From contig NZ_NQVN01000032.1 of the NCBI RefSeq assembly GCF_002770725.1, positions 1-40,252 on the forward strand: a DNA stretch of 40,252 bases, given 5' to 3'. The stretch's first letter is position 1. Each line of letters starts with the position of its first letter. Both the position numbers and the translations under genes were made by a program. The notes under the pieces are model-generated. The model made no database searches. It saw nothing but the letters and a program-made list of their open reading frames with translations, and had not been told where the DNA came from. Source of the stretch: Pleomorphomonas carboxyditropha (lineage in GTDB: Bacteria; Pseudomonadota; Alphaproteobacteria; Rhizobiales; Pleomorphomonadaceae). Below, one piece after another: positions 11,807-22,023 of the stretch.

Positions 11807-11959
11807 GGAAGTTCCCTCGATTGGCAGGACCATGCCTGTCCTATCACGCGCCGGAGGCCGGCGGAACCGGCCGTTTGACCGCCAACGGCAGCGCTTTTTT
11901 CCGAAAGCCCAATGCGGTAAGTGAGGCGGGGGCCGCGACTGCCCGCCTGGGAGGACCGG

Positions 11960-13069
11960 ATGCACCTGATGCTGACGCAGTGTTTTCCTCCGAAGCTCGG
12001 GGGCATCGAGAACATGATGGGCGGGCTGGCCGACGCCATCGCCGCATCGGGAAGCGAGCTGCTGGTGCTGGCCGATGGCGCGCCCGATCCATCGGCGACG
12101 CCCGGCTACCGGATCCGCCGCTACAACGGCTTCAAGCCGCTCCGGCGCTGGTGGAAGGCGAGAGCCGCCGAACGCGCGATCCGCCGGGAAAAGGTGGACG
12201 CCGTCTTCGCCGATAGCTGGAAAAGCCTCGAGCGCTTCCGGCCGTCCGGCTGCCCGGTCGTCTGCCTCGCCCACGGCATGGAGTTTCCGCCCAACCCCTC
12301 GACTGCCAAAGCCGCCCGCATCAGGGCCGCGCTCGCCAAGGCGACGCGGGTGATCGCCAACTCGCACTATACGGCCTCGCTCGCCGCGCCTTATGTCGAT
12401 GCCGGACGCCTGTCCGTGGTGACGCCGCCGATCGATCCGCAGCCGGCCGCCGATCCGACCACCGTCGCCGAACTTACGGCGAAGTTCGGCACCGGCCCCA
12501 TCATAGCCTCCCTATGCCGTCTCGAACCACGCAAGGGCATCGACCGCCTCATTCAAGCCATGGGCACACGCCCGACGCTTGCCGGCGCGCGCCTGCTGAT
12601 CGCCGGTGGCGGCCCCGATCGGGCGCGACTGGAAGACATGGCCCGATCTTCACCGGCCGCCGCCAACATCCATTTTCTCGGCCGTGTCGACGAGCGGGTG
12701 AAGGCGGCGCTCCTGGCCGCATGCGACGTGTTCGCCATGCCGAGCCGACGCGAGGGCGCGTCGGTCGAAGGCTTCGGCATCGTCTATCTGGAAGCCGGCT
12801 GGTACGGCACCCCCTCGCTGGGCGGCGGCGATGGCGGCGCCTCCGACGCGATCAGGGACGGCGAGACCGGCCTCATCTGCGACGGCGCCAATGGCGAGGC
12901 GGTCGCCGCCGCGCTGGAGCGGCTGCTCGCCGACGCCGATCTCCGGGCGCGTCTCGGCGCGGCGGCGGCAAGCCACGCCCGCTCGCAGACCTGGGCGCAG
13001 AAGCTCGGGGACTACCTGCCGTCCCCGCCACCGAACACCATGGATTTGCCGGCGCCGGCCGGCCTATAA
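11960..13069 (+). CDS. GT4-type glycosyltransferase
   Basis: A 369-residue GT-B enzyme starting MHLMLTQCFPPKLGGIENMM. The GGIE turn is the usual GT4 acceptor loop. The donor half contains PIIASLCRLEPRKGIDRLIQA, LIAGGGPDRARLE, and FAMPSRREGASVEGFGIVYLEA with the paired acids of the family. The GGDGG / GETG segment near residue 295 binds the donor. A GGGAGG ribosome binding site lies six bases before ATG 11960, which rules out the longer reading from 11921. It leads a three-gene set with the next GT4 gene (6-nt gap) and the ELM1-family gene (4-nt overlap). Confidence 0.92.
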   Translation: MHLMLTQCFPPKLGGIENMMGGLADAIAASGSELLVLADGAPDPSATPGYRIRRYNGFKPLRRWWKARAAERAIRREKVDAVFADSWKSLERFRPSGCPVVCLAHGMEFPPNPSTAKAARIRAALAKATRVIANSHYTASLAAPYVDAGRLSVVTPPIDPQPAADPTTVAELTAKFGTGPIIASLCRLEPRKGIDRLIQAMGTRPTLAGARLLIAGGGPDRARLEDMARSSPAAANIHFLGRVDERVKAALLAACDVFAMPSRREGASVEGFGIVYLEAGWYGTPSLGGGDGGASDAIRDGETGLICDGANGEAVAAALERLLADADLRARLGAAAASHARSQTWAQKLGDYLPSPPPNTMDLPAPAGL

Positions 13070-13075
13070 GACAGC

Positions 13076-14227
13076 ATGTCCAGCCCGCCTCAAAACGCCC
13101 CCCGCATCCTGCAGCTTCTGCCCGCGCTCGGCGACGGCGGGGTCGAGCGCTCCACCGTCGAGATGGTCGGCTACCTGCGGGAAAGGGGCATCGCCAACTG
13201 CGTGGCGAGCGGCGGCGGCGACCTGGTGGCGGCCGTCGAGGCCGGTGGCGCCCGGCATTTCGCCATTGCCGTCGGCCGCAAGTCGCCGCTGGCCATCATC
13301 CGCAACGCCTTTGCCGTGGCCAAGGTGATCGACCGCGAGGCGATCGACATCGTCCACGCCCGCAGCCGGGCGCCGGCCTGGGCCGGCTTTCTGGCGACCA
13401 GGCTCGCCCGCCGCCGCTGCCGCTTCCTCGCCACCTTCCACGGCGTCTACGGCCACGGCAACGCGCTGAAGCGTCTCTATAATCGCGTCATGCTGGCCGG
13501 CCCGCTGGTGGTCGCCAACTCCCGGTTCATCCGCGACCATATCGAGACCGTCTACGGCTATCCGAAGGATCGCATCGTGGTGGCGGCGCGCGGCATCGAG
13601 CCGGAGCTGTTCGATCCCGGCCGCGTCTCCGACGCCGAGCGGGCGGCCATCCGCCGCGAGTTCGGCATGGATGACGGCGAGCCGATGCTGGTGATGGTCA
13701 GCCGCATCACCGGCTGGAAGGGCCACGCCGTGCTGGTCGACGCGCTGGCCCGCCTCGCCGACCGGCCCTGGCGCTTGGTGCTGGCCGGCAGCGGCAACGA
13801 GCGGACCATCGCCGACCTCAGGGCGCGCATCGACGGCCATGGCCTTTCCTCGCGCATCATCCTCGCCGGCAGCCGGCGCGACGTGCCGGCGATCCTCGCC
13901 GCCGCCGACCTCGCCTTTTCCGCCTCCACCGCGCCGGAGGCCTTCGGCCGCGCCGCCATCGAGGCCGAAGCGATGGAAACGCCGGTGATCGCCACCGACC
14001 ATGGCGGCAGCCGCGAGACCATATTGCCCGGCCGCACCGGCTGGCTGGTCACGCCCGGCGACGCCGCGGCCATGGCCGCCGCCATCGCCGAGGCGCTGGC
14101 CGCGCCGGAGCGGCTCGGGGAGATGGGCCGGGCCGGCCGCGCCTTCGTGCTCGAAAACTACACCACGGCGCGCATGTTGAGCCAAGAGTTCTCCGCCTAC
14201 CGGCGCCTGATGGACGAAACGCCATGA
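13076..14227 (+). CDS. GT4-type glycosyltransferase, LpcC-like
   Basis: A 383-residue GT-B enzyme. It begins RILQLLPALGDGGVERSTVEM, with the GGVER loop, and carries HARSRAPAWAG and FHGVYGHGN in the acceptor half. The donor half has LVMVSRITGWKGHAVLVDAL and APEAFGRAAIEAEAMETPVIATDHGG. Relatives in rhizobia include LpcC-type LPS core mannosyltransferases, but the exact sugar cannot be assigned from motifs alone. Start codon ATG 13076 lies six bases after the previous stop. The stop overlaps the ELM1-family start in ATGA, so the three genes are almost surely one transcript. Confidence 0.92.
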   Translation: MSSPPQNAPRILQLLPALGDGGVERSTVEMVGYLRERGIANCVASGGGDLVAAVEAGGARHFAIAVGRKSPLAIIRNAFAVAKVIDREAIDIVHARSRAPAWAGFLATRLARRRCRFLATFHGVYGHGNALKRLYNRVMLAGPLVVANSRFIRDHIETVYGYPKDRIVVAARGIEPELFDPGRVSDAERAAIRREFGMDDGEPMLVMVSRITGWKGHAVLVDALARLADRPWRLVLAGSGNERTIADLRARIDGHGLSSRIILAGSRRDVPAILAAADLAFSASTAPEAFGRAAIEAEAMETPVIATDHGGSRETILPGRTGWLVTPGDAAAMAAAIAEALAAPERLGEMGRAGRAFVLENYTTARMLSQEFSAYRRLMDETP

Positions 14228-15174
14228 CCCCGCCCTCGGTCTGGATCCTCACCGACGGCAAGGCCGGCGACGAGCAGCCGCTCGCCGGCATCGCCGAGGC
14301 GATGGGCGCCGCGCCGGAGTTTCGCCGCGTCCATCCGCGCAAGCCTTTCACATGGCTGATGCCCTGGGGACCCATCGACTGGCGCGAAAGTCCGGGCCGG
14401 CCGGGCTCGCCGCTCGCCCCGCCCTACCCCGACGTCTGCCTTGCCACCGGCCGGCGGGCCATTGCCTACCTCAGGCATCTGAAGCGCCTGTCGCCCACCA
14501 CCTGCACCGTGCTGTTCAAGGACCCGCGCACCCGCCGCCACGGCGCCGACCTCGTCATCGTCCAGGCGCACGACAAGCTGCGCGGCCCCGATGTCAAGGT
14601 GGTGACGACGGCGCCCAACCGCCTGCCGCCGGCCCGGCTCGACGCCATCCGCGCCGATCCGCCGGCCGACCTCGCCGCCCTGCCGCGGCCGCGCCTTGCC
14701 GTGCTGGTCGGCGGCGACAGCCGCCATCACCGCTTCACGCCGGACGACATCGCCCGCCTCATCGCCGGCCTTCAGGAGAAGGTCGCCGCCGGCGCCTCGC
14801 TGATGATCACCGCCTCGCGCCGCACGCCGCCGGCGCTGGCCGCCGCGCTACGCGCACTCGCCAAGCGGAACGGGCGCGTCGTATTCTGGAACGGCGACGG
14901 CGCCAATCCGCTCGCCGCCTACATGGCGCTGGCCGACGAGCTGGTCGTCACCGCCGATTCCACCAACATGATCGGCGAGGCGGCCACCACCGGCCGGCCG
15001 ATCCAAATCTTCCATCCCTCGGGCGGCCACCCCAAGATCGCTGCCTTCATCGCCCTGCTCGGTAAGGAGGCGCGCGTCGGCCGCTTTCCCGACGCGCCGG
15101 CGACCGGCGCCTATCCGCCGGTCAACTCGACGGCCGACATCGCGGACGCTGTGCTCACGGCCTTCAGGCGATAG
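14224..15174 (+). CDS. ELM1-family (mitochondrial fission ELM1-like) protein
   Basis: A 316-residue protein of the ELM1 family, named after a plant mitochondrial fission factor. Alphaproteobacterial members sit beside LPS glycosyltransferases and have a GT-B-like fold. Visible features are WILTDGKAGDEQPLAGIAEAMG at the N-terminus, VLFKDPRTRRHGADLVIVQAHD, LAVLVGGDSRHHRF, and VTADSTNMIGEAATTGRPIQI near the C-terminus. The ATG overlaps the preceding stop by four bases. The biochemical activity is not established for bacterial members. The context supports a role in LPS or other glycan assembly. Confidence 0.88.
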   Translation: MTPPSVWILTDGKAGDEQPLAGIAEAMGAAPEFRRVHPRKPFTWLMPWGPIDWRESPGRPGSPLAPPYPDVCLATGRRAIAYLRHLKRLSPTTCTVLFKDPRTRRHGADLVIVQAHDKLRGPDVKVVTTAPNRLPPARLDAIRADPPADLAALPRPRLAVLVGGDSRHHRFTPDDIARLIAGLQEKVAAGASLMITASRRTPPALAAALRALAKRNGRVVFWNGDGANPLAAYMALADELVVTADSTNMIGEAATTGRPIQIFHPSGGHPKIAAFIALLGKEARVGRFPDAPATGAYPPVNSTADIADAVLTAFRR

Positions 15175-15425
15175 GGCGAGGCGTGCGACGCCCGGCCGGA
15201 CGATCACTTTGCAGGACCGCGCAAGTCCGGCGATCGGGGCCACGAGGCCTGCAGCCACCTAAGACGCGTGTCGAAAAAGCAATTGCAATCCATAATTGTA
15301 CTACGCCCAAACTAAAAATCGAGTCGTTCTTCTTGTGACGGCCACCCTGCATTGAAACGTCTCGCCGGCAGGCCGGCGATCATGGCATAGTCGCCGCCAG
15401 GGATCATTCCTCGTGGGGGACTATC

Positions 15426-16127
15426 ATGGGGCTGGGCTCTCGCCGTATCGCCTGCCTGCTGCTGATGGCTACCCTGCCATCCTGCGTGACGTCATCCCCC
15501 TTGCCGGAACCGGAGCCGGGCGCCTTCAAGGGCAGCGTGCTGGTGATGTGGGTCGGCGAGGGAGGGCGCAGCGGCGACGGGCGCTTCCTGTTCGTCCCCG
15601 ATCCCAGGAACCCGCTGACCTTCAGGCGCCCCGGCGGCCGGCAAGCCACCGCCATCCGCCCCGAGATGATGTACACCGACGGCGGCTCGATCCCGCGCGT
15701 CGCCCAGATTTTCAACGGGCTTTCCCCCTGGGGCTACGCGCCGGCCTACATGATACACGACTGGCTGTTCGTGGCGCGCCACTGCCGCCGCGACGGCGAC
15801 GGCGATCCGGCCTATGTCGGCGCCGGCGACCTGTCGTTCCGCGACAGTTACCAGGTGCTCGACGAGGCCATCGCGACGCTGGTGGCGGAGCGCAAGGTGG
15901 CGCGCAACGATGTGGCGCGCTCGGCCATCACCGCCGCGGTGGCCAGTCCCGTTGCCCGCCGGCTTTGGGACCAAAGCGGCGCCTGCGCCGGCGAAAAGGT
16001 GCGCCCGGAGGATGCCGCCGCCGCCGAGGCGGCCATTCCCGGCTCCGGTCGCCATCCCTCGATGGCGGCGGGGCCGCCGGCGGACGGCGGCGTTACGGCA
16101 GTCGTCGTCGGTCAGGTGGGATTCTAG
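15426..16127 (+). CDS. DUF1353-like protein, probable lipoprotein
   Basis: The 233-residue product begins with a basic MGLGSRRIA, then a hydrophobic stretch ending LPSC at residue 20. This is a plausible though not ideal lipobox, suggesting an exported, lipid-anchored protein. The middle has YTDGGSIPRVAQIF and GYAPAYMIHDWLFVARHC, the DG(A/G)SIP and HDWLF signatures of DUF1353, a family also found in phage tail regions. The C-terminal 60 residues are low in complexity and rich in Ala, Gly and Pro. No phage genes are adjacent. The 251-nt gap before it (15175-15425) shows no further gene. Function is unknown. Confidence 0.75.
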   Translation: MGLGSRRIACLLLMATLPSCVTSSPLPEPEPGAFKGSVLVMWVGEGGRSGDGRFLFVPDPRNPLTFRRPGGRQATAIRPEMMYTDGGSIPRVAQIFNGLSPWGYAPAYMIHDWLFVARHCRRDGDGDPAYVGAGDLSFRDSYQVLDEAIATLVAERKVARNDVARSAITAAVASPVARRLWDQSGACAGEKVRPEDAAAAEAAIPGSGRHPSMAAGPPADGGVTAVVVGQVGF

Positions 16128-16178
16128 AGCGGCGGGCGCCCGGATATATCCGGGCTGCCGTTCTAGGCTTTTGTTTAT

Positions 16179-16223
16179 GCATCGGATTTTCCGAAAACCG
16201 GATTCCACTTTTCGGTCCGATGC
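16179..16223. repeat. Rhizobial intergenic palindrome (GCATCGGA...TCCGATGC)
   Basis: GCATCGGA at 16179 is inverted at 16216-16223. The interior is TTTTCCGAAAACCGG...CCACTTTTCGG, which folds as a hairpin with an asymmetric loop. This type of palindrome is widespread between genes in Hyphomicrobiales. It lies directly before hairpin element copy B. Confidence 0.7.
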
Positions 16224-16274
16224 TCTAGATCTCCGAGGACAAGGAACCGGATATTTCCCTCCACGCCTCTTTCT

Positions 16275-16370
16275 GCCCGAGGTCCTCCGCCTGCGCGGAG
16301 GATGACAACCTATCCATATGTTTCTTATATATAATTCTGTCATCCTCCGCGCAGGCGGAGGACCTCGGGC
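16275..16370. repeat. Interspersed paired-hairpin element, copy B
   Basis: Two 33-nt arms, 16275-16307 and 16338-16370, are perfect inverse complements. Each contains a hairpin with stem CCTCCGC/GCGGAGG. A short AT-rich centre (TTTCTTATATATAA) separates them. Outer parts CTCCGAGGAC occur on both sides at about 16231 and 16400. The element sits between convergent genes, the DUF1353 gene and the ABC exporter. Confidence 0.88.
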
Positions 16371-16470
16371 AGAATGGAACGAGGGGCTGCTATAGAGCTC
16401 CGAGGACGAGGGACGCCCTATATCCCCTCGCCCCGCCGCCCCTCACGAAGGCGCGGCGAAAGAAGCCGTC

Positions 16471-18279
<1,809 letters not shown>

Positions 18280-18309
18280 GTGCACACTCCACGTCCGGCC
18301 GGTCCGTCG

Positions 18310-18450
18310 GCCAAAGCATCCGCCCGAAAAGTTGCAGACTTTTCGGACAGGCGGATGATACCGGGCAGCATCCGCCCGGAAAGTTGCAGACTTTCCGGAC
18401 AGGCGGATGATACCGGGCGGCATCCGCCGAAAGTCGCGCACCTTTTCGCA
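18310..18450. repeat. Tandem hairpin array, CCGAAAAGT family (about 2.5 units)
   Basis: Units of about 52 bp have outer arms CATCCGC/GCGGATG and an inner stem. In unit 1 the inner stem is CCGAAAAGT/ACTTTTCGG. In unit 2 it is CCGGAAAGT/ACTTTCCGG, a paired change that preserves the stem. A third, shorter and degraded unit follows. The array lies just upstream of the ABC exporter start. From 18451 to 18717 no gene is seen. Confidence 0.85.
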
Positions 18451-18558
18451 CAAATGGCCGCCGGAAAATAGACCGCAGGGACATGCTATGCTCGGCGGCG
18501 CCTGTCAACAGCGGGTCTCGCCTCATCGGACATCGGGAAAAGGCTTACCCTGCGCCCC

Positions 18559-18678
18559 CCCCTCTCTCCAACTCTCCCCCGCAAGGAGGGTTCGTCGAGC
18601 CGAATGGCACGAACTTTCAGGCCGATCAGCTCTGGCCGGAACCAAGCCGCACTCTCTCCACCTTGTTGGAGAGAGGGG
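18559..18678. repeat. 13-bp inverted repeat in the exporter-lrp gap
   Basis: CCCCTCTCTCCAA at 18559-18571 is matched exactly in inverse orientation at 18666-18678. The right arm can also form a local hairpin CTCTCTCCA...TTGGAGAGAG. The stretch lies between the ABC exporter promoter region and the 3' end of the Lrp/AsnC gene and has no supported coding sequence. Confidence 0.5.
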
Positions 18679-18717
18679 CATACCGGGGAATAGGGATTTC
18701 CGCCCGCCTGTCCGGGC

Positions 18718-19179
18718 CTACACGATCACCGGCTCGTTCTTGATCTGCCGGAGCGTCAGGCTGGTGCGGACCTGGCCGACGTTGGGCGTCGCCGTCAACT
18801 GCTCGATCACGAAGTTCTGGCAGGTCTTTAGGTCGGGGGCGACGCATTTCAGGATGAAGTCGATCTCGCCCGACTGCATCCAGCTCTCGCGCACCAGGGG
18901 CCAGTTCTTCACCCGCGCCTCGAAGGCGAGGATTTCCGCTTCCGACTGCGAGGCGAGCGAGATGAAGGCGAACAGCGTCACGTCGAAGCCGAGCGTCTTC
19001 TCGTCGATCAGCGCCCGGTAGCCCTGGATGACGCCGGCCTCCTCGAGCGCCCGCACGCGGCGCAGGCACGGCGGCGCCGAGATGCCGACGCGGCTCGCCA
19101 GCTCGACGTTGGTCATGCGGCCGTCCGCCTGCAATTCGCGCAGGATCTTCCAGTCGATGGCGTCGAGACGGGCCTTCAT
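18718..19179 (-). CDS. Lrp/AsnC-family transcriptional regulator
   Basis: A 153-residue DNA-binding protein of normal family length. The N-terminal helix-turn-helix reads LDAIDWKILRELQADGRMTNVELASRVGISAPPCLRRVRALEEAGVI, at residues 5-51. The C-terminal RAM domain, which binds amino acid effectors and mediates octamer assembly, spans about 65-145 and includes GEIDFILKCVAPD. It is divergent from trxB across about 330 nt. Lrp-family genes often sit next to the gene they control, so regulation of trxB or of itself is possible but not shown. Confidence 0.94.
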   Translation of the reverse strand: MKARLDAIDWKILRELQADGRMTNVELASRVGISAPPCLRRVRALEEAGVIQGYRALIDEKTLGFDVTLFAFISLASQSEAEILAFEARVKNWPLVRESWMQSGEIDFILKCVAPDLKTCQNFVIEQLTATPNVGQVRTSLTLRQIKNEPVIV

Positions 19180-19510
19180 GTCGCATCCTCCGCAGAGCCG
19201 TCCCAGGCCGCTTGTCGACCGGACGACTCAAATCCGGCCGGCGCGATCCCGTGGCCCTCGCTTCGGCCCGGAACATACCGTTCCGGTCGCCGCGGCGAAA
19301 GCATCTTTCGGCGGCACGAACACATATTATAAGCTCGCAGCCGCTTCCGCCGGCCATTCGGCAGGGGAAGAACCGCCGCGCCGACGGCCGCCGACGCCCC
19401 GCCGCCTTGAAACCGGGAGGCCGGACACCTACCATCCAGTCGATTCCAGGCGTCGCCGGACGGCGCCCAGCCGAAACCGCATCCCGGCCGGCGAACGAAA
19501 CGAGACGAGC

Positions 19511-20473
19511 ATGACGCACACCCACACCAAGGTCCTGATCATCGGTTCCGGCCCGGCCGGCTACACCGCCGCCATCTACGCCGCCCGCGCCATGCTGGAG
19601 CCGATCCTGATCGCCGGCCTGCAGCAGGGCGGCCAGCTCACCATCACCACCGACGTCGAGAACTATCCCGGCTTCGCCGACGCCATCCAGGGCCCCTGGC
19701 TGATGGAGCAGATGCGCGGCCAGGCCGAGCACATGGGCACCCGCCTCGTCTCCGACATCGTCACCTCGGTCGACCTTTCCAGGCGGCCGTTCCAGCTGAC
19801 CTGCGATTCGGGCGACACCTATTCCACCGACGCGCTGATCATCGCCACCGGCGCCCAGGCGCGCTGGCTCGGCCTGCCGTCGGAGCAGAAGTTCCAGGGC
19901 TTCGGCGTGTCGGCCTGCGCCACCTGCGACGGCTTCTTCTATCGCGGCAAGCAGGTGGTGGTGGTCGGCGGCGGCAACACCGCCGTCGAGGAGGCGCTCT
20001 ATCTCACCCACCACGCCGACAAGGTGACGGTGGTGCACCGCCGCGAGGCCTTCCGCGCCGAGCGGGTGATGCAGCACCGCCTGTTCTCCCACCCGAAGAT
20101 CGAGGTGGTCTGGAACAGCGTCGTCGACGAGGTGCTGGGCAAGGAGGGCTTCCCGCCATCGGTCACCGGCGTCCGCCTGCGGAACGTCGTCACCGGCGAG
20201 ACGCGCGATATCGCCGCCGACGGCCTGTTCGTCGCCATCGGCCACGCCCCGGCGGTGTCGCTGTTCACCGGCCAGGTCCGGCTGAAATCGTCGGGCTATA
20301 TCTGGACGGCACCCGATTCGACGGCCACCTCGGTGCCCGGCGTGTTCGCGGCCGGCGACGTCACCGACGAGCATTTCCGCCAGGCGGTGACGGCGGCGGG
20401 CATGGGCTGCATGGCGGCGCTGGAGGCCGAACGCTACATCGGTGCCCTGGAAACCGATACCAAGGTTGCGTAA
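19511..20473 (+). CDS. trxB: Thioredoxin reductase
   Basis: This FAD enzyme reduces thioredoxin with NADPH. The 320-residue protein has the FAD site KVLIIGSGPAGYTAAIYAARA at residues 7-27, the redox-active CATC at 136-139 followed by D140, the NADPH site VVVVGGGNTAVEEALYL, the HRREAFRAE motif for the NADPH phosphate, and the C-terminal FAD motif GVFAAGDVTDEHFRQA. Start ATG 19511 gives the usual N-terminus. Longer in-frame readings upstream are low complexity and overlap the Lrp gene region. The LysR gene 400 nt downstream is a frequent companion in rhizobia. Confidence 0.96.
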   Translation: MTHTHTKVLIIGSGPAGYTAAIYAARAMLEPILIAGLQQGGQLTITTDVENYPGFADAIQGPWLMEQMRGQAEHMGTRLVSDIVTSVDLSRRPFQLTCDSGDTYSTDALIIATGAQARWLGLPSEQKFQGFGVSACATCDGFFYRGKQVVVVGGGNTAVEEALYLTHHADKVTVVHRREAFRAERVMQHRLFSHPKIEVVWNSVVDEVLGKEGFPPSVTGVRLRNVVTGETRDIAADGLFVAIGHAPAVSLFTGQVRLKSSGYIWTAPDSTATSVPGVFAAGDVTDEHFRQAVTAAGMGCMAALEAERYIGALETDTKVA

Positions 20474-20534
20474 CTAATTGGCGGGACGGTGCAATTCAGG
20501 GCTTGCGCCGGAACGGGGAAGCGTCGAACCTAAA

Positions 20535-20765
20535 ACGCCTGTTCCGAAAAGTTTTCATATTCTTCGGATAAGCGGATGTGGCAAGGTAGAGACGGTCATC
20601 CACCCGAAAAGTTGCAAGACTTTTCGGATCAGCGGATGCGACAGACAAGAGACAGTCATCCGCCCGAAAAGTTGCAAGACTTTTCGGATCAGCGGATGAG
20701 ACGGACAAGAGACGGTCATCCGGCCGAAAAGGTGTAGGACTTTTCGGATCGCTGGATGCGGCGGA
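20535..20765. repeat. Tandem hairpin array, CCGAAAAGT family (four units, 60-bp period)
   Basis: Four units follow each other with an exact period of 60 bases. Units 2 and 3 are nearly identical: CATCC(A/G)CC-CGAAAAGT-TGCAAG-ACTTTTCG-GATCA-GCGGATG, followed by a spacer with ACAAGAGAC. Unit 1 is degenerate. Unit 4 has GGTGTAGG in the loop region and CGCTGGATG as its outer arm. Because 60 is divisible by three, the array stays open in some frames and encodes a 20-residue repeat, which I regard as accidental. It lies between trxB and the LysR gene. Confidence 0.9.
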
Positions 20766-20873
20766 ACAAACAAGCGGCAAGGCCGGTCCTGTAGACTGGC
20801 GCCTGCCCGACGAGAGCAAGCGATGGCCGGTGCGCGGCCGTCGGCAACGATGGGGGCGGCAAAGGGGGACGCG

Positions 20874-21764
20874 ATGGATTGGGACAAGCTCAGGATATTC
20901 CACGCCGCCGCCCACGCCGGGAGCTTCACCCACGCCGGCGACAGCCTGAACATGAGCCAATCCGCCGTCAGCCGCCAGGTCAGCGCCCTCGAGCAGGATC
21001 TCGGCGTGCCGCTGTTCCACCGCCACGCCCGCGGCCTGATCCTCACCGAGCAGGGCGAGCTGCTCTACCGCGCCGCCCATGACGTGCTCCTGAAGCTCGA
21101 GGACGTGCAAGGCCGGCTGACCGACAGCCGCGAGCGCCCCTCCGGCTCGCTGCGCGTCACCACCACCGTCGGCATCGGCTCCACCTGGCTGACCTCGCGC
21201 GTCGACGAGTTCGTCGACCTCTACCCCGACGTCCAGTTGCAGCTCATCCTCAACGACGACGAGCTCGACCTCGCCATGCGCCAGGCCGACGTCGCCATCC
21301 GCCTGCGCCAGCCGACGCAGCCCGACCTGATCCAGCGCAAGCTGTTCACGGTGCACTTCCACCTGTTCGCCTCGCCGGCCTACATCAAGCGCTTCGGCAG
21401 CCCGAAGACCATCGAGGACATCGACCAGCACCGGATCATCACCTTCGGCGTCGCCGCGCCCAACTACCTGCGCGACATGAACTGGCTCGAAAGCGTCGGC
21501 CGGCCCTACGACAACCCGCGCCTGCCGGCCCTCAGGGTCAACAACCTCGTCGCCATCAAGCATTCGGTGCAGCGCGGCGTCGGCATCGCCCTTCTCCCCG
21601 ACTATATCGTCGAGGAGGACTCGGGGCTTCAGCAACTGATCCCCGAGGTCGACCTGCTGTCCTACGACACCTATTTCGTCTACCCCGACGAACTCAGGAA
21701 CTCGGCGCGCGTCCACGCCTTCCGCGACTTCCTGGTGTCGAAGGCGCAACGCTGGTCCTATTGA
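20874..21764 (+). CDS. LysR-family transcriptional regulator
   Basis: A 296-residue regulator of standard length. The N-terminal winged helix reads MDWDKLRIFHAAAHAGSFTHAGDSLNMSQSAVSRQVSALEQDLGVPLF, and the effector domain begins near SGSLRVTTTVGIGSTWL. The start at 20874 is chosen because AAAGGGGGA lies just before it. A Met at 20823 is in frame but has no family support. It follows trxB in the same direction after the tandem hairpin array. Its effector and targets cannot be told from the sequence. No LysR-type T-N11-A box stands out. Confidence 0.93.
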   Translation: MDWDKLRIFHAAAHAGSFTHAGDSLNMSQSAVSRQVSALEQDLGVPLFHRHARGLILTEQGELLYRAAHDVLLKLEDVQGRLTDSRERPSGSLRVTTTVGIGSTWLTSRVDEFVDLYPDVQLQLILNDDELDLAMRQADVAIRLRQPTQPDLIQRKLFTVHFHLFASPAYIKRFGSPKTIEDIDQHRIITFGVAAPNYLRDMNWLESVGRPYDNPRLPALRVNNLVAIKHSVQRGVGIALLPDYIVEEDSGLQQLIPEVDLLSYDTYFVYPDELRNSARVHAFRDFLVSKAQRWSY

Positions 21765-21987
21765 GAGAAGCCGGTCGGAAATTCCACGCCGGCGGCCGTC
21801 TCCCGGACCCGAATTTCAAAAACGGTTTCCAAGCCGGCAAACAATGCCAACGTATCGTTGTGCACCCGGCGCAGGCTTCGCGTTTTCCCTTAGCGGAAAA
21901 CCCCGATGAAGCGCAAACGCCTCACGAAGACGTTACGGTTTGGGCAAAATAACCGGGATATTGCATAGCAGATTTGCAGATTGCCTG

Positions 21988-22017
21988 CTTGTTTTGCATC
22001 GATGGCAGGTGCATATA
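21988..22017 (+). promoter_or_regulatory. Candidate sigma-70 promoter of small RNA
   Basis: CTTGTT at 21988-21993 and CATATA at 22012-22017, 18 bases apart, form a plausible -35/-10 pair. It would start a transcript near 22024. TATAGA at 22014-22019 is an alternative -10. Confidence 0.45.
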
Positions 22018-22023
22018 GACCTT

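Noticed and set aside
20478-20699. Small frame encoding a 20-residue repeat peptide (CKTFRISGCDRQETVIRPKS)
   Set aside because: The repetition comes from the 60-bp DNA hairpin array. No ribosome binding site or third-position bias supports translation.
20535-20765. CRISPR array between trxB and LysR
   Set aside because: The 60-bp units are repeats throughout, without unique spacers of constant length, and each is a nested palindrome. No cas genes are nearby.
21761-21952. 63-codon frame overlapping the end of the LysR gene
   Set aside because: It lacks a plausible ribosome binding site and its composition looks random. It also overlaps the LysR stop.
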